Below are positions 18,900 through 27,199 of a stretch of DNA of 64,000 nucleotides, in pieces (position 1 is the first letter of the stretch; the number at the start of each line of letters is the position of its first letter). Below the pieces are notes generated by a model. That model worked only from the letters and a program-made list of their open reading frames with translations, was not told the DNA's origin and made no database searches. This DNA comes from an uncultured Treponema sp. (GTDB lineage Bacteria > Spirochaetota > Spirochaetia > Treponematales > Treponemataceae): assembly GCA_949299755.1 (NCBI GenBank), contig CASGBA010000006.1, forward strand, positions 62,001 to 126,000. Direction: 5' to 3'. A program made the position numbers and the translations under genes.

Positions 18900-19568
18900 T
18901 TACACTCGTGAAATTTCTTCAAAATGCTCTTCAATAATCTTATTGCCCGGCAGTTTTTCCCGGGCCCGTTTCAAATAAGTTCGGGCTTCCTTGTCGAATC
19001 CCAGCTTGTAATAAACCCATCCCAGGGAATCAAGATAAGCGGGGTTTTCAGGATTTTCACCAAAGGCCTTTTTGCAAAGGGAAAGAGCCCTCGTTAAATC
19101 CTTGCCCATGTCAGCCAGAACATACCCCAATCCGTTAAGGGCGGTGCTGTTGGATTCATCCAATTCCAGGGCTTTCTCATACCATTCCAAGGACTCATCA
19201 ACTTTCCCAAAACTGTAGGCAATGAATCCTAAAGAAGAAAACACCTGGGGTGACTCATAGCCGGAATCTATCAATTTTTTCAATTCAAAGTCCGCAAGCC
19301 TTGTCCTTCCGGTGAAAATATATAAAACAGCCAGGGTCAGCCGGCACTGGTAAACCCGGGCTAAATCCGTATCGACAGTAACCACCTGTTCCAGATAAAC
19401 AAGGGCATCCTCATGCTTCCCAAGTCTGGCAAAACACAAGCCTATAAAATAGGCTAATTCCGAACTTCCCCCGGACTCGGAAGAAGGAATCCCGAGAAAA
19501 ACGGACAAAGCCCTGTTATATTCCCCCATTTTGTACAGGCGCACGCCTTCTTTCATTGAATCCGTCAT
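18900..19568 (-). CDS. TPR-repeat protein
   Basis: The ATG at 19568 is preferred: it sits behind GGAGGGAAA and overlaps the surE stop by four bases (ATGA), giving 222 residues. The protein has no signal peptide and is built of tetratricopeptide repeats, for example SLEWYEKALELDESNSTALN (about residue 136) and AYLDSLGWVYYKLGFDKEAR. TPR proteins bind other proteins. The neighbour downstream also begins with TPR units, so the two may work together. Confidence 0.85.
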   Translation of the reverse strand: MTDSMKEGVRLYKMGEYNRALSVFLGIPSSESGGSSELAYFIGLCFARLGKHEDALVYLEQVVTVDTDLARVYQCRLTLAVLYIFTGRTRLADFELKKLIDSGYESPQVFSSLGFIAYSFGKVDESLEWYEKALELDESNSTALNGLGYVLADMGKDLTRALSLCKKAFGENPENPAYLDSLGWVYYKLGFDKEARTYLKRAREKLPGNKIIEEHFEEISRV

Positions 19569-20440
19569 TTTCCCTCCCCGGTTAAAACAGTTCCGCACAA
19601 AGCACATGAATCCGGCATAAAAAGATTGTTCTCATCCTGTAAAAAAGACACAGGTTGCACGGAAACAGAAGAAACAGAAATAAAGCCATCCCGGACTGCA
19701 TCCCAGTCATCCTCCGGAACAGAAAGGGTGTTTATGGAACCTCCCTCAAAAACGCATTCAAAAGGTTTTTTCTTCGTTCCGCACAAGTTAACCGTCCCTG
19801 ACTTTCCCCTGCCTCTGTCCACGGAAGAAATACGCATGGAATCATGATACACCCTGCGGCACAGGGTTGTCATTCTGAAACCCTGATATTTTTCAGAAGA
19901 CAGTGCATTTATATTCATAAAAACATCTTCGCTGCACAACCGCATCAAATTCTCAAGATTAAGGACAGCAAAATCCGCCAGCCCACCCCATAAAAAGGGC
20001 TTGTCATTCCGTGGAAAGGGATTTTCGGCAGGTTGCCCCGGAGAACCGCCGGTTTCCTCCGTAACAAGGCTTACAGCGATTCCCGGAATACCGTAAATCG
20101 CCGCCTGTCTTGCTGCGGCAACTGTTCCGGAAAAAAGTACATCCGTCCCCAAATTAGCGCCCTGGTTTATTCCTGAAAGCACAACATCGGGGGCCGTGGG
20201 AAGAAGTCCGCTCAAGGCGGCTATGACGCAATCCGCCGGCTTGCCGGAACAGGCAAAGGTTTGGAACTCAGTTTCAATAATTTCCAAGGGTTTAGACAGT
20301 GAAATTCCGTGGGAAACCCCGGAACGGTTTTTTGACGGGGCAACAATCCATACATCGTGATTTCTTTTTTTTAATGAAAGCACAAGGGCTTCCAAACCGG
20401 GAGCCCCAACCCCATCATCATTTGTAACTAAAACACGCAT
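19565..20440 (-). CDS. surE: 5'/3'-nucleotidase SurE
   Basis: SurE is a metal-dependent phosphatase acting on nucleoside monophosphates. The N-terminal MRVLVTNDDGVGAPGLEALV carries the paired aspartates of the metal site. SGVSHGISLS, ACSGKPADCVIAAL, VLSGINQGANLG and YSGTVAAARQAA-like (here FSGTVAAARQAAIYG) follow in normal order. The start at 20440 is chosen because the family begins at MRVLVTNDDG and a GGGTGGG precedes it; an upstream in-frame start would add eight residues. The C-terminal 60 or so residues are longer than in E. coli SurE. Confidence 0.96.
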   Translation of the reverse strand: MRVLVTNDDGVGAPGLEALVLSLKKRNHDVWIVAPSKNRSGVSHGISLSKPLEIIETEFQTFACSGKPADCVIAALSGLLPTAPDVVLSGINQGANLGTDVLFSGTVAAARQAAIYGIPGIAVSLVTEETGGSPGQPAENPFPRNDKPFLWGGLADFAVLNLENLMRLCSEDVFMNINALSSEKYQGFRMTTLCRRVYHDSMRISSVDRGRGKSGTVNLCGTKKKPFECVFEGGSINTLSVPEDDWDAVRDGFISVSSVSVQPVSFLQDENNLFMPDSCALCGTVLTGEGK

Positions 20441-20477
20441 ATCCCACCCAATTATCAATATCAATTATACTGCAACA

Positions 20478-21647
20478 TTATAATATAACCGCAGCCGCTG
20501 AGGGGGTTACAGTATAAAAAGACGGTTTAAAACCAAAAATACGCTCATAATCCTCCAACTTTGACACAAACCCGGAAAAATTATCAGACCGCATTACCGC
20601 ATAGGCGCATCCCCCGAAGCCCCGGCCGGTTAACCGTGAACATATCAGGTCAGGTTTTTCAGGTATTATGAATTCCTGCACACGCTTCACAATCCAGTCA
20701 ATTTCAGGACATGAAATTTCAAAATGATCCCTCAACCCTTCATGGGAATGGAGGACTGCCTTTGAAAATCCTGCATAATCTTTCTTTTTCAGGAGACGCA
20801 GGGCATCATCCACCCTGGTGGCCTCATTCAAAATAAAAGCGGCCCGCCGGCGAACGGATTCAGGAATTCCCGGAATTTCGTTGAGGGAAGCTTCATCCAT
20901 TGCGGAAAAATCCGCCGGCACATCCTTGGAGGCACGCACTATCTCATAAGCCCGGATGCACTCCTGTATACGCAAATCCAGCTCTTCCCGGGCAAGGATT
21001 CTTGGAACCTTGGAATCAACCAAAACGATAGAATAGGAATTCGTCGGGAAAGAGCTCACCTCGTATGAATTATTGCGGTAATCGGTTTTTATGCAATAAC
21101 CCTTTTTGGAGTAAAGGGCGCAGAAAATGTCAGCCCTATGGGTATGGGTATTCAAAAAATGAGTATTCGCCCTTTCCAGGATTGAAATGAGGGTTTTATC
21201 CTGCATTTTTCCACGCCGTCCTGCGCAAAGAAAGCGTCTCAGCACGAGGGCCATACCAACCTTCATGGCATTCGGGTTCCCGAAACCTGAATCCGGAGGA
21301 ATTTCCGACAAAACAGTGATATTTAAGCCGGGAACATCCTCCCCGTACTCCACAAAAGAAGCTATGACAGCTTTTAAGGAATTTACCCAACGGTCTTCCT
21401 TCCTGTATTTTAGGTTGGAAGCTGAAATTTTCTTCCTTTCCCCTGTCCGGACCGAAAAAACCCTGTATCCGGAATCATCCCGGGGTGAAATTGAAATAAA
21501 GAGCCTGAAATCGATGGCCATGGAAAGGGTGTTCCCCCCTGCAAACCAGGTATGCTCGCCCAACAAGTGGAAGCGTCCGGGAACAGATGCCGCGACTGCG
21601 GGTTCACAACCGTATTCCGCTTTATGGCATTCTCCAATTCTTTCCAT
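20478..21647 (-). CDS. Galactokinase-like GHMP kinase with altered motifs
   Basis: The product (389 residues) matches galactokinase in length and order. Motif 1 is GRFHLLGEHTWFAGG, motif 3 is LTGRGFGGCAYAVM, and a candidate catalytic aspartate lies in HRADIFCALYSKKGYCIKTD. Two places differ from true GalK. The GEHTDY signature reads GEHTWF, losing the aspartate that contacts galactose, and the PxGxGLSSSA phosphate loop reads PPDSGFGNPNA. It may phosphorylate another sugar or be a non-catalytic relative. No clear ribosome site precedes the ATG. It heads the operon with surE and diverges from lnt. Confidence 0.75.
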   Translation of the reverse strand: MERIGECHKAEYGCEPAVAASVPGRFHLLGEHTWFAGGNTLSMAIDFRLFISISPRDDSGYRVFSVRTGERKKISASNLKYRKEDRWVNSLKAVIASFVEYGEDVPGLNITVLSEIPPDSGFGNPNAMKVGMALVLRRFLCAGRRGKMQDKTLISILERANTHFLNTHTHRADIFCALYSKKGYCIKTDYRNNSYEVSSFPTNSYSIVLVDSKVPRILAREELDLRIQECIRAYEIVRASKDVPADFSAMDEASLNEIPGIPESVRRRAAFILNEATRVDDALRLLKKKDYAGFSKAVLHSHEGLRDHFEISCPEIDWIVKRVQEFIIPEKPDLICSRLTGRGFGGCAYAVMRSDNFSGFVSKLEDYERIFGFKPSFYTVTPSAAAVIL

Positions 21648-21689
21648 ATTAAAACATAATAGAGGTTATATTGAAACAATTCAAGAAAA

Positions 21690-23357
21690 ATGAGTAAAAT
21701 GAAGAAAATTATGTCTTTTTTTTCCTTGTTTTTTTGTGCGGCTCTGTCTTCAGTTATACTTTCACTTGGAATTCCCAACGAAATCTTCCTTTCGGGATCC
21801 GCACTTCTGGGAATATTTTCACTGGCACCCCTTTATGTTTCCCTAAGGGAATCCCGTTCTTTTAAGGAAGCAGGAATTTTATGCGGAACCCATATCGGAG
21901 TGGTGCATCTTCTTTCAAGTTTTTGGCTGGCAAATTTCAAAGACTTTGCGGTTTTTACCCTTGGGGCATCCACAGCCGCATATTTCGGACTGGGGGTTCT
22001 AATGGGCTGGTGTTTTTTCACTGTGCTGCACTCAAAGGCCGTCATAAGACCCTTTTCATTTGCCGCCTGCTGGGTGTGCTGGGAATGGCTCAAATCCACA
22101 GGTTTTCTAGCTTATCCCTGGGGAACTGTTCCCATGACAAGCCTTTCCCTCCATCTTTTTATCCAGATAGTGGATATTACCGGAATATGGGGCATCTCAT
22201 TCATGTTTGCGGCGGTTTCAGCCTTTTCCGCGGAATTTTTATACCCGGATAAAAAAAATACAAAAAAACTCCGCCCCCTTGAATCCTCAGGAAATACAGG
22301 ATGGAAGGAACAAATTCCCGGAATGGTTTTTCTGGTCTGCTTATTTTTTTCATGCTGTGTGTACGGGATATACGCCCTGTCCAGAATCCCGTTATCTGAA
22401 ACAAGTTTCACAGCCTCTGTTATCCAGCAAAATTCCGATCCCTGGGGTGAAGGCGGAAATATTTCCAAATCCCTCAAGGATATACAGGATTTAACCAGGG
22501 AAGCGGTTTCTGCCATGGAGGAAAGTACAGGCAGAAAACCACACATTGTTTTATGGAGTGAAAGCTCCCTGCCCTATCCGTATAATATTCACAAAGAATA
22601 TTACAACTTTTTCCCACGGGGAGACGACTTTATTTCCTTTATGAAGGAAATAGACGTGCCACTTTTTACGGGCACCCCTTATATCACGGTAAATAACGGA
22701 CGGGAAAGGGCTTACAATGCCGTAGCGCTCATAAATCCCGACGGGAATTTGGAAAATTGGTATGCGAAAATGCAGCTAGTACCCTTTGCGGAATACATTC
22801 CCTTTACAGAATATAAAATTGTCTCCAAATTTTTTGACAGCCTGATAGGTTTTTCATCGGGATGGGAGCCGGGATCGAAAAAAACTGTTTTTAACATTAA
22901 AGTGATGAATGAAAACGGAGAATCAGAGGAAATTCCATTCACTGCGCCCATATGTTTTGAAGACGCCTTTCCCGGGGTTACATCCCGGCTCCACAATGAG
23001 GGAGGACAGGTTCTGATAAATCTGACGAACGACTCCTGGTCAAAAACAGCCAGCGCGGAATACCAGCATTTTGCGGCGGCTTATTTCCGGGCCGTGGAAT
23101 TGCGGACAACCCTTATACGCAGCACCAACGGAGGTTTTACCGCCGTGGTTTCCCCGGCAGGTGAAATTCTTTGTTCCCTGCCTATTTTTGAAAGAGCCTT
23201 CTTGAATGCGGAAATTCCAGTCTATCCCCATTTCCAAACCTTTTACGCTGTTTTCGGGGACTGGGCCGCACTCCTTTCCGCGGTGTGCGCCATTTTATCC
23301 GCCACTGTGGTTTTAAAAAACGAAAAAAAATCCAATTATCGCAGGAGGAGTTTATGA
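21690..23357 (+). CDS. lnt: Apolipoprotein N-acyltransferase
   Basis: Lnt adds the third acyl chain to lipoproteins at the inner membrane. The N-terminal half has about six membrane helices. The C-terminal nitrilase-type domain shows the expected Glu-Lys-Cys centre: glutamate in LWSESSLPYPYN, lysine in YAKMQLVPFAEYIPF, and cysteine in PICFEDAFPG. A final membrane helix lies near residues 523-545. The 555 residues are slightly longer than E. coli Lnt. The stop overlaps the bioY start (ATGA). At least two lipoproteins are encoded in this window. Confidence 0.95.
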   Translation: MSKMKKIMSFFSLFFCAALSSVILSLGIPNEIFLSGSALLGIFSLAPLYVSLRESRSFKEAGILCGTHIGVVHLLSSFWLANFKDFAVFTLGASTAAYFGLGVLMGWCFFTVLHSKAVIRPFSFAACWVCWEWLKSTGFLAYPWGTVPMTSLSLHLFIQIVDITGIWGISFMFAAVSAFSAEFLYPDKKNTKKLRPLESSGNTGWKEQIPGMVFLVCLFFSCCVYGIYALSRIPLSETSFTASVIQQNSDPWGEGGNISKSLKDIQDLTREAVSAMEESTGRKPHIVLWSESSLPYPYNIHKEYYNFFPRGDDFISFMKEIDVPLFTGTPYITVNNGRERAYNAVALINPDGNLENWYAKMQLVPFAEYIPFTEYKIVSKFFDSLIGFSSGWEPGSKKTVFNIKVMNENGESEEIPFTAPICFEDAFPGVTSRLHNEGGQVLINLTNDSWSKTASAEYQHFAAAYFRAVELRTTLIRSTNGGFTAVVSPAGEILCSLPIFERAFLNAEIPVYPHFQTFYAVFGDWAALLSAVCAILSATVVLKNEKKSNYRRRSL

Positions 23358-23941
23358 CCTCAAATCCACGGAAATCCTATTCTGTAATTGCAGGGGCTTT
23401 ATTCCTGTGCCTTTGCTCCGCCCTGCAAATTGAAAGCAAAACAGGACCGGTCCCCATAACCTTCCATAATGCGGCGGCAATCCTGCTGGGCATTCTGCTG
23501 GGTCCCGCCGGAGGTGCCGGAGCCACAGGGCTTTTCCTTCTGGCAGGAACGGCAGGGATTCCCCTTTTCCCGGGATGGACAGGCGGCTTTACGGTTTTTA
23601 AGACAGTCACAGGAGGATACCTTGCCGGATATTTCATAGGGGCGGTTGTTTCCGGACTTTGCACTTTAAAGTTAAAGGATAGTGATAACGGGATCAAGGC
23701 TTTTCCCGCCATATTGCACGGTTGTATAAGCGGAATTTTGTGTTCATTTATCCCGGCGGTTTTAGCCTGTAAAAATATCCTGGAAATATCTCTTGGGCAG
23801 GCAGTTCTCCATGCTTTTGTACCCTATATCCCGGCTGAAGCGGTGAAGTTTGCCGTTATCATTGCAGCGGCCGGAGTATTGAGGCAGAAAGTTTATTCTT
23901 ACATCACAGGGAACCCTGTTTCCATGGAAAAAGACGGGTGA
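23354..23941 (+). CDS. bioY: Biotin transporter BioY
   Basis: BioY is the substrate-binding membrane subunit of an ECF-type biotin uptake system. The 195-residue product has about six helices with the family pattern GPVPITFHNAAAILLGILLG and GTAGIPLFPGWTGGFTVF. The ATG at 23354 follows a perfect AGGAGG and overlaps lnt by four bases. No BirA-type operator or energising ATPase genes are nearby, so it must share a general ECF module encoded elsewhere or work alone. Biotin is needed by OadA, encoded further along. Confidence 0.95.
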   Translation: MTSNPRKSYSVIAGALFLCLCSALQIESKTGPVPITFHNAAAILLGILLGPAGGAGATGLFLLAGTAGIPLFPGWTGGFTVFKTVTGGYLAGYFIGAVVSGLCTLKLKDSDNGIKAFPAILHGCISGILCSFIPAVLACKNILEISLGQAVLHAFVPYIPAEAVKFAVIIAAAGVLRQKVYSYITGNPVSMEKDG

Positions 23942-23999
23942 ATTTTCCCTTCATGAGATGGAAAAATATTATTTTTTTTATATTCATGCCTTTCTTTTA

Positions 24000-24028
24000 T
24001 TGCATAACACTGTAAATAGTGATAGAAT
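24000..24028 (+). promoter_or_regulatory. Promoter of the nrdR-nrdD-nrdG operon
   Basis: TTGCAT (24000-24005), exactly 17 bases, then TAGAAT (24023-24028). The spacer is occupied by an NrdR-box-like site, so repressor binding would block RNA polymerase directly. Confidence 0.7.
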
Positions 24029-24080
24029 AACAGCCGACAATAAATAACAACCCTATATATGGTGACACTGTATATAGTAG
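24007..24080 (+). promoter_or_regulatory. Three NrdR-box-like operators
   Basis: Three 16-bp sites resemble the NrdR consensus ACACWATATATWGTGT, each with 13 of 16 matches by eye: ACACTGTAAATAGTGA (24007-24022), ACCCTATATATGGTGA (24050-24065) and ACACTGTATATAGTAG (24065-24080). The first fills the promoter spacer, and the other two lie head to tail in the leader, 15 bases apart. They imply that NrdR represses its own operon when dATP is high. Confidence 0.75.
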
Positions 24081-24096
24081 CTTAGGAGAATATCCC

Positions 24097-24573
24097 GTGA
24101 GATGTCCCTATTGTGGCGGTTTTAACGACAGGGTTCTCGAATCAAGAACATTGGCGAACGGTGCAACGATCCGCAGAAGAAGGGAATGCATTGACTGCGG
24201 ATACAGGTTTACCAGTTACGAGAAAATCGAAGACCGGCAGCTGATGGTTGTAAAGAAAGATGGAAGGCGGGAACCCTTTGACAGAGGGAAGCTGGGAAGG
24301 GGAATAAGCCGGGCCCTGGAAAAGAGGCCTTTTTCCACTGACATGATTGAAAACCTTCTGAACGAAATAGAAGATTTGGCTGTCATGGAAGGAAAAAAGA
24401 ACGGGGAAATAGCCAGTTCACAACTGGGGGAAATTGTACTGAGAAAACTTTATTCCATGGACAAAGTGGCATACATAAGGTTCGCCTCAGTGTACAGACA
24501 TTTTGAAAATTTGGAAGAATTTATTTCAGAAGTGAAAAAAGCGGAGGGAGGAAATAATGGTGGAGAATACTGA
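24097..24573 (+). CDS. nrdR: Transcriptional repressor NrdR
   Basis: NrdR senses ATP/dATP and represses ribonucleotide reductase genes. The zinc ribbon MRCPYCGGFNDRVLESR...CIDCGYRF is followed by the ATP-cone (VVKKDGRREPFDRGKLGRGI and RFASVYRHFENLEEF). The 158 residues are typical. A GTG start is used, seven bases after TAGGAGA. The last 17 bases overlap nrdD, which binds the pair into one operon. Operator-like boxes upstream suggest autoregulation. Confidence 0.97.
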   Translation: MRCPYCGGFNDRVLESRTLANGATIRRRRECIDCGYRFTSYEKIEDRQLMVVKKDGRREPFDRGKLGRGISRALEKRPFSTDMIENLLNEIEDLAVMEGKKNGEIASSQLGEIVLRKLYSMDKVAYIRFASVYRHFENLEEFISEVKKAEGGNNGGEY

Positions 24574-26689
24574 TCCGAACACTTCACAGAATGTGTTCCC
24601 TGAATGGAAGTATTTTCTTGGAACTTCAAAGGATCCGGAAACGGCCTCGTTCATCAGGAATATTGTAAAGCGGTCTGGGGATATTACGGGATACGACCGC
24701 ACAAAAATTGAAAAGGCCATCAACAAGGCTATTGAAGCGGTTGAGGGTGAAGGTGATATTGAAAGAGCCAGAAAACTTACAGACAATGTGGAAGAAGACC
24801 TGCGCCTTATGATGGCCGGCCGTCACGCCCATTCCATTCCTGCCATTGAGGAGATCCAGGATATAGTCGAAAACGTTTTAATAAAAGCCCAGCTTGTAAA
24901 CGTTGCCAAAGCTTATATCCTTTACAGGGCCCGTCACGAGGCGATACGGGACACCCAGAAGCTTTTGCTCGATATAGATGAAACCATGAATGGCTATTTG
25001 AGCCAGTCAGACTGGCGGGTAAAAGAAAACGCCAACGTCAACTTTTCCCTCGGCGGTTTGATTCTCCACAATTCCGGCACAATAACAGCAAACTACTGGC
25101 TGAAAAATATTTACCCGGAAGAAGTGGCGGAAGCCCACCGCAGCGCGGCCTTTCACATACACGACCTGTCAATGTTCTCCGGTTATTGTGCCGGCTGGTC
25201 AATCCGCCAGCTTGTAACAGAAGGCTTGGGAGGCGTTCCCGATAAAATCACCTCAAAACCGGCGAAACACCTTTCCACGCTTATACAGCAGATTGTGAAT
25301 TTCCTAGGCATCATGCAGAATGAATGGGCGGGAGCCCAGGCTTTCAGCTCCTTTGACACTTACCTTGCCCCCTTTGTGCGCAAGGATAAACTGACGGAAA
25401 AAGAAGTCAAGCAATGCCTGCAAAGCTTTATTTACGGTGTTAACACCCCCAGCCGCTGGGGTTCCCAGGCTCCCTTTACAAACATCACCTTGGACTGGAA
25501 CTGCCCGGAAGACCTGGCGAAAAAACCGGCTGTTGTAGGCGGACAGGAAATGCCATTCACCTACGGAGACTGCCAGCCTGAAATGGATTTGATAAACAGG
25601 CTGTTCATCGATTTGATGATTGAAGGTGATGCGGCAGGAAGGGGATTCCAGTATCCTATCCCCACATACAACATAACCAAAGACTTCGACTGGTCAAGCC
25701 CCAACGCAAAGCTGCTCTTTGAAATGACAGCCCGTTACGGCACACCCTATTTCCAGAATTTCATCAATTCGGACTTGAACCCCAACGATGTACGCTCAAT
25801 GTGTTGCAGGCTGCAGCTTGACAAAAGGGAATTACGCAAACGGGGAGGAGGTTTGTTCGGTTCGGATGAATTCACCGGCTCAATAGGCGTCGTAACCATC
25901 AATATGCCCCAGATAGGGTATCTGGCGAAAACGGAGGCCCAGTATTTTGCCAGGCTGGACTTTCTTATGGAACAGGCTAAAATCAGCCTCGAACTGAAGC
26001 GCAAGGTTATAAGCCATCTTCTGGAAGGAGGACTGTTCCCTTATACAAAACGCTATCTTTCGAATTTGAATAACCATTTTTCCACAATAGGAATCTGCGG
26101 TATGAATGAGTCATGCCTCAATTTCCTTGGAGTGGACATAGTTGACCCGAGGGGAAAAGCTTTCGCAGAAAAGGTTTTGCTCCATATGAGGCAAAAGCTG
26201 GCCGATTTTCAGGAAGAAACCGGATCCCTTTTTAATTTGGAAGCAACACCGGCGGAAAGCACTTCCTACAGGCTCGCCCGCCATGACAAGAAACATTACC
26301 CGGATATAATCACATCCGGCGTGGATGATCCTTTCTATACAAACTCGAGCCAGCTTCCGGTTAATTTCACAACGGATGTATTTGAGGCCCTTGACCATCA
26401 GGACGCCCTTCAAACAAAATATACGGGAGGAACGGTTTTCCATGTGTTCCTTGGCGAAGCCATAAAGAACTGGGAAGCGTGCCGGGATTTGGTGAAAGCG
26501 ATTGCGTATAATTACAGGCTGCCTTATTTCTCGATTTCACCCACATTCTCTGTCTGCCCTGTCCACGGATATTTGAACGGGGAACAATTTGAATGCCCCC
26601 AGTGCAAGGAAGAGAAAAAAGCCGCCCTTGCAAAAAAACTGGCGGAACTCGAAGAAGAAAAGGCTGAAGCTGTAAAGGCCATAGGTTGA
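24557..26689 (+). CDS. nrdD: Anaerobic ribonucleoside-triphosphate reductase, large chain without the glycyl-radical loop
   Basis: This class III enzyme makes deoxyribonucleotides without oxygen. The 710 residues contain an N-terminal ATP-cone (DRTKIEKAINKAIEAVEGEG), the ten-stranded barrel (NANVNFSLGGLILHNSG, YGVNTPSRWGSQAPFTNIT), a finger-loop cysteine in GICGMNESCLNFLG, paired cysteines in RSMCCRLQLD and the C-terminal zinc site (CPVHGYLNGEQFECPQC). It then ends with a Lys/Glu-rich helix and a TGA. The RVxGY glycyl-radical motif, normally in the last 50 or so residues, is absent from this chain and is found in the next gene, in the same frame, 27 bases further on. Confidence 0.93.
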   Translation: MVENTDPNTSQNVFPEWKYFLGTSKDPETASFIRNIVKRSGDITGYDRTKIEKAINKAIEAVEGEGDIERARKLTDNVEEDLRLMMAGRHAHSIPAIEEIQDIVENVLIKAQLVNVAKAYILYRARHEAIRDTQKLLLDIDETMNGYLSQSDWRVKENANVNFSLGGLILHNSGTITANYWLKNIYPEEVAEAHRSAAFHIHDLSMFSGYCAGWSIRQLVTEGLGGVPDKITSKPAKHLSTLIQQIVNFLGIMQNEWAGAQAFSSFDTYLAPFVRKDKLTEKEVKQCLQSFIYGVNTPSRWGSQAPFTNITLDWNCPEDLAKKPAVVGGQEMPFTYGDCQPEMDLINRLFIDLMIEGDAAGRGFQYPIPTYNITKDFDWSSPNAKLLFEMTARYGTPYFQNFINSDLNPNDVRSMCCRLQLDKRELRKRGGGLFGSDEFTGSIGVVTINMPQIGYLAKTEAQYFARLDFLMEQAKISLELKRKVISHLLEGGLFPYTKRYLSNLNNHFSTIGICGMNESCLNFLGVDIVDPRGKAFAEKVLLHMRQKLADFQEETGSLFNLEATPAESTSYRLARHDKKHYPDIITSGVDDPFYTNSSQLPVNFTTDVFEALDHQDALQTKYTGGTVFHVFLGEAIKNWEACRDLVKAIAYNYRLPYFSISPTFSVCPVHGYLNGEQFECPQCKEEKKAALAKKLAELEEEKAEAVKAIG

Positions 26690-26695
26690 TATATA

Positions 26696-26779
26696 AATAT
26701 TTTTTGGGAGGAAAATATGAGAACCATCGAAGAAATCAATATTTTTTGGGAGGAAAATATGAGAACCATCGAAGAAATC
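26696..26779 (+). repeat. Perfect tandem duplication, 2 x 42 bp
   Basis: Positions 26696-26737 and 26738-26779 are identical. Each copy holds GGGAGG, an ATG (26717 and 26759) and the codons for MRTIEEI. As 42 is a multiple of three the duplication is in frame, so the gene has two ribosome sites and two possible starts 14 codons apart. Confidence 0.97.
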
Positions 26780-27199
26780 AATGCGGATATTGAACGCACA
26801 AAAGAGGAACTTGAAAACGTACATGGAACACAGACAGAAGTGTATGCAAGGATTGTAGGATATTATAGATCCGTCCGGAACTGGAACAAAGGTAAACGGG
26901 AAGAATATAACCACAGAAAACTTTTCGTACCCAATGCTGAAGAGACATCGGAATATATTTCCGGCAAAGGTAACTGCCTCATTGAAAACGACAGCTCCTG
27001 CTGCGGCGGGAATGCCGCGGCGCCCGGCGCTTTTTCCTCAGGCGCCCGGCGCTTTTTCCTCAAAGGAAGAAAAAACCCCGGTAAGGTACGAGCTTTTTTC
27101 CAGGACAGCCTGCCCCAATTGCCCGCCTGTAAAGGACTTCTGCGCCAACTCCTTCTCCAACGGGAAGATTATAGATGTGGACACCGAGACAGGATTTGA
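26759..27199 (+). CDS. Separate glycyl-radical subunit of NrdD (frame broken in its C-terminal half)
   Basis: The chain starts MRTIEEINADIERTKEELEN, a likely coiled coil, then TEVYARIVGYYRSVRNWNKG, which is the glycyl-radical loop (glycine in RIVGYY) that ends ordinary NrdD proteins. A linker with two cysteines (SSCCGG) follows. A 22-bp duplication at 27019-27062 then shifts the frame, so the rest to 27199 is out-of-frame read-out. The start at 26759 is the second of two duplicated ATGs; 26717 would add 14 residues. NrdG, encoded downstream, should activate the glycine. No in-frame stop lies between the NrdD TGA and this ATG, but the strong GGGAGG supports a separate gene. Confidence 0.8.
   Translation: MRTIEEINADIERTKEELENVHGTQTEVYARIVGYYRSVRNWNKGKREEYNHRKLFVPNAEETSEYISGKGNCLIENDSSCCGGNAAAPGAFSSGARRFFLKGRKNPGKVRAFFQDSLPQLPACKGLLRQLLLQREDYRCGHRDRI
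27019..27062 (+). repeat. Perfect tandem duplication, 2 x 22 bp, causing a frameshift
   Basis: Positions 27019-27040 and 27041-27062 are identical and GC-rich at their left ends. Because 22 is not a multiple of three, the second copy shifts the reading frame. Removing one copy joins the glycyl-radical segment to the thioredoxin-like segment in one open frame. Confidence 0.97.

Noticed and set aside
26687-26689. TGA between NrdD and the glycyl-radical segment read as selenocysteine or as readthrough
   Set aside because: The frame is indeed open on both sides, but no hairpin follows the TGA, the next bases are AT-rich, and a strong GGGAGG with ATG follows. A separate gene is simpler.
27070-27076. 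A AAA AAC slippery heptamer as a programmed -1 frameshift site
   Set aside because: It is in the right phase for -1 slippage, but that would lead straight to a TAA stop. The thioredoxin-like frame needs +1, so the heptamer cannot rescue it.
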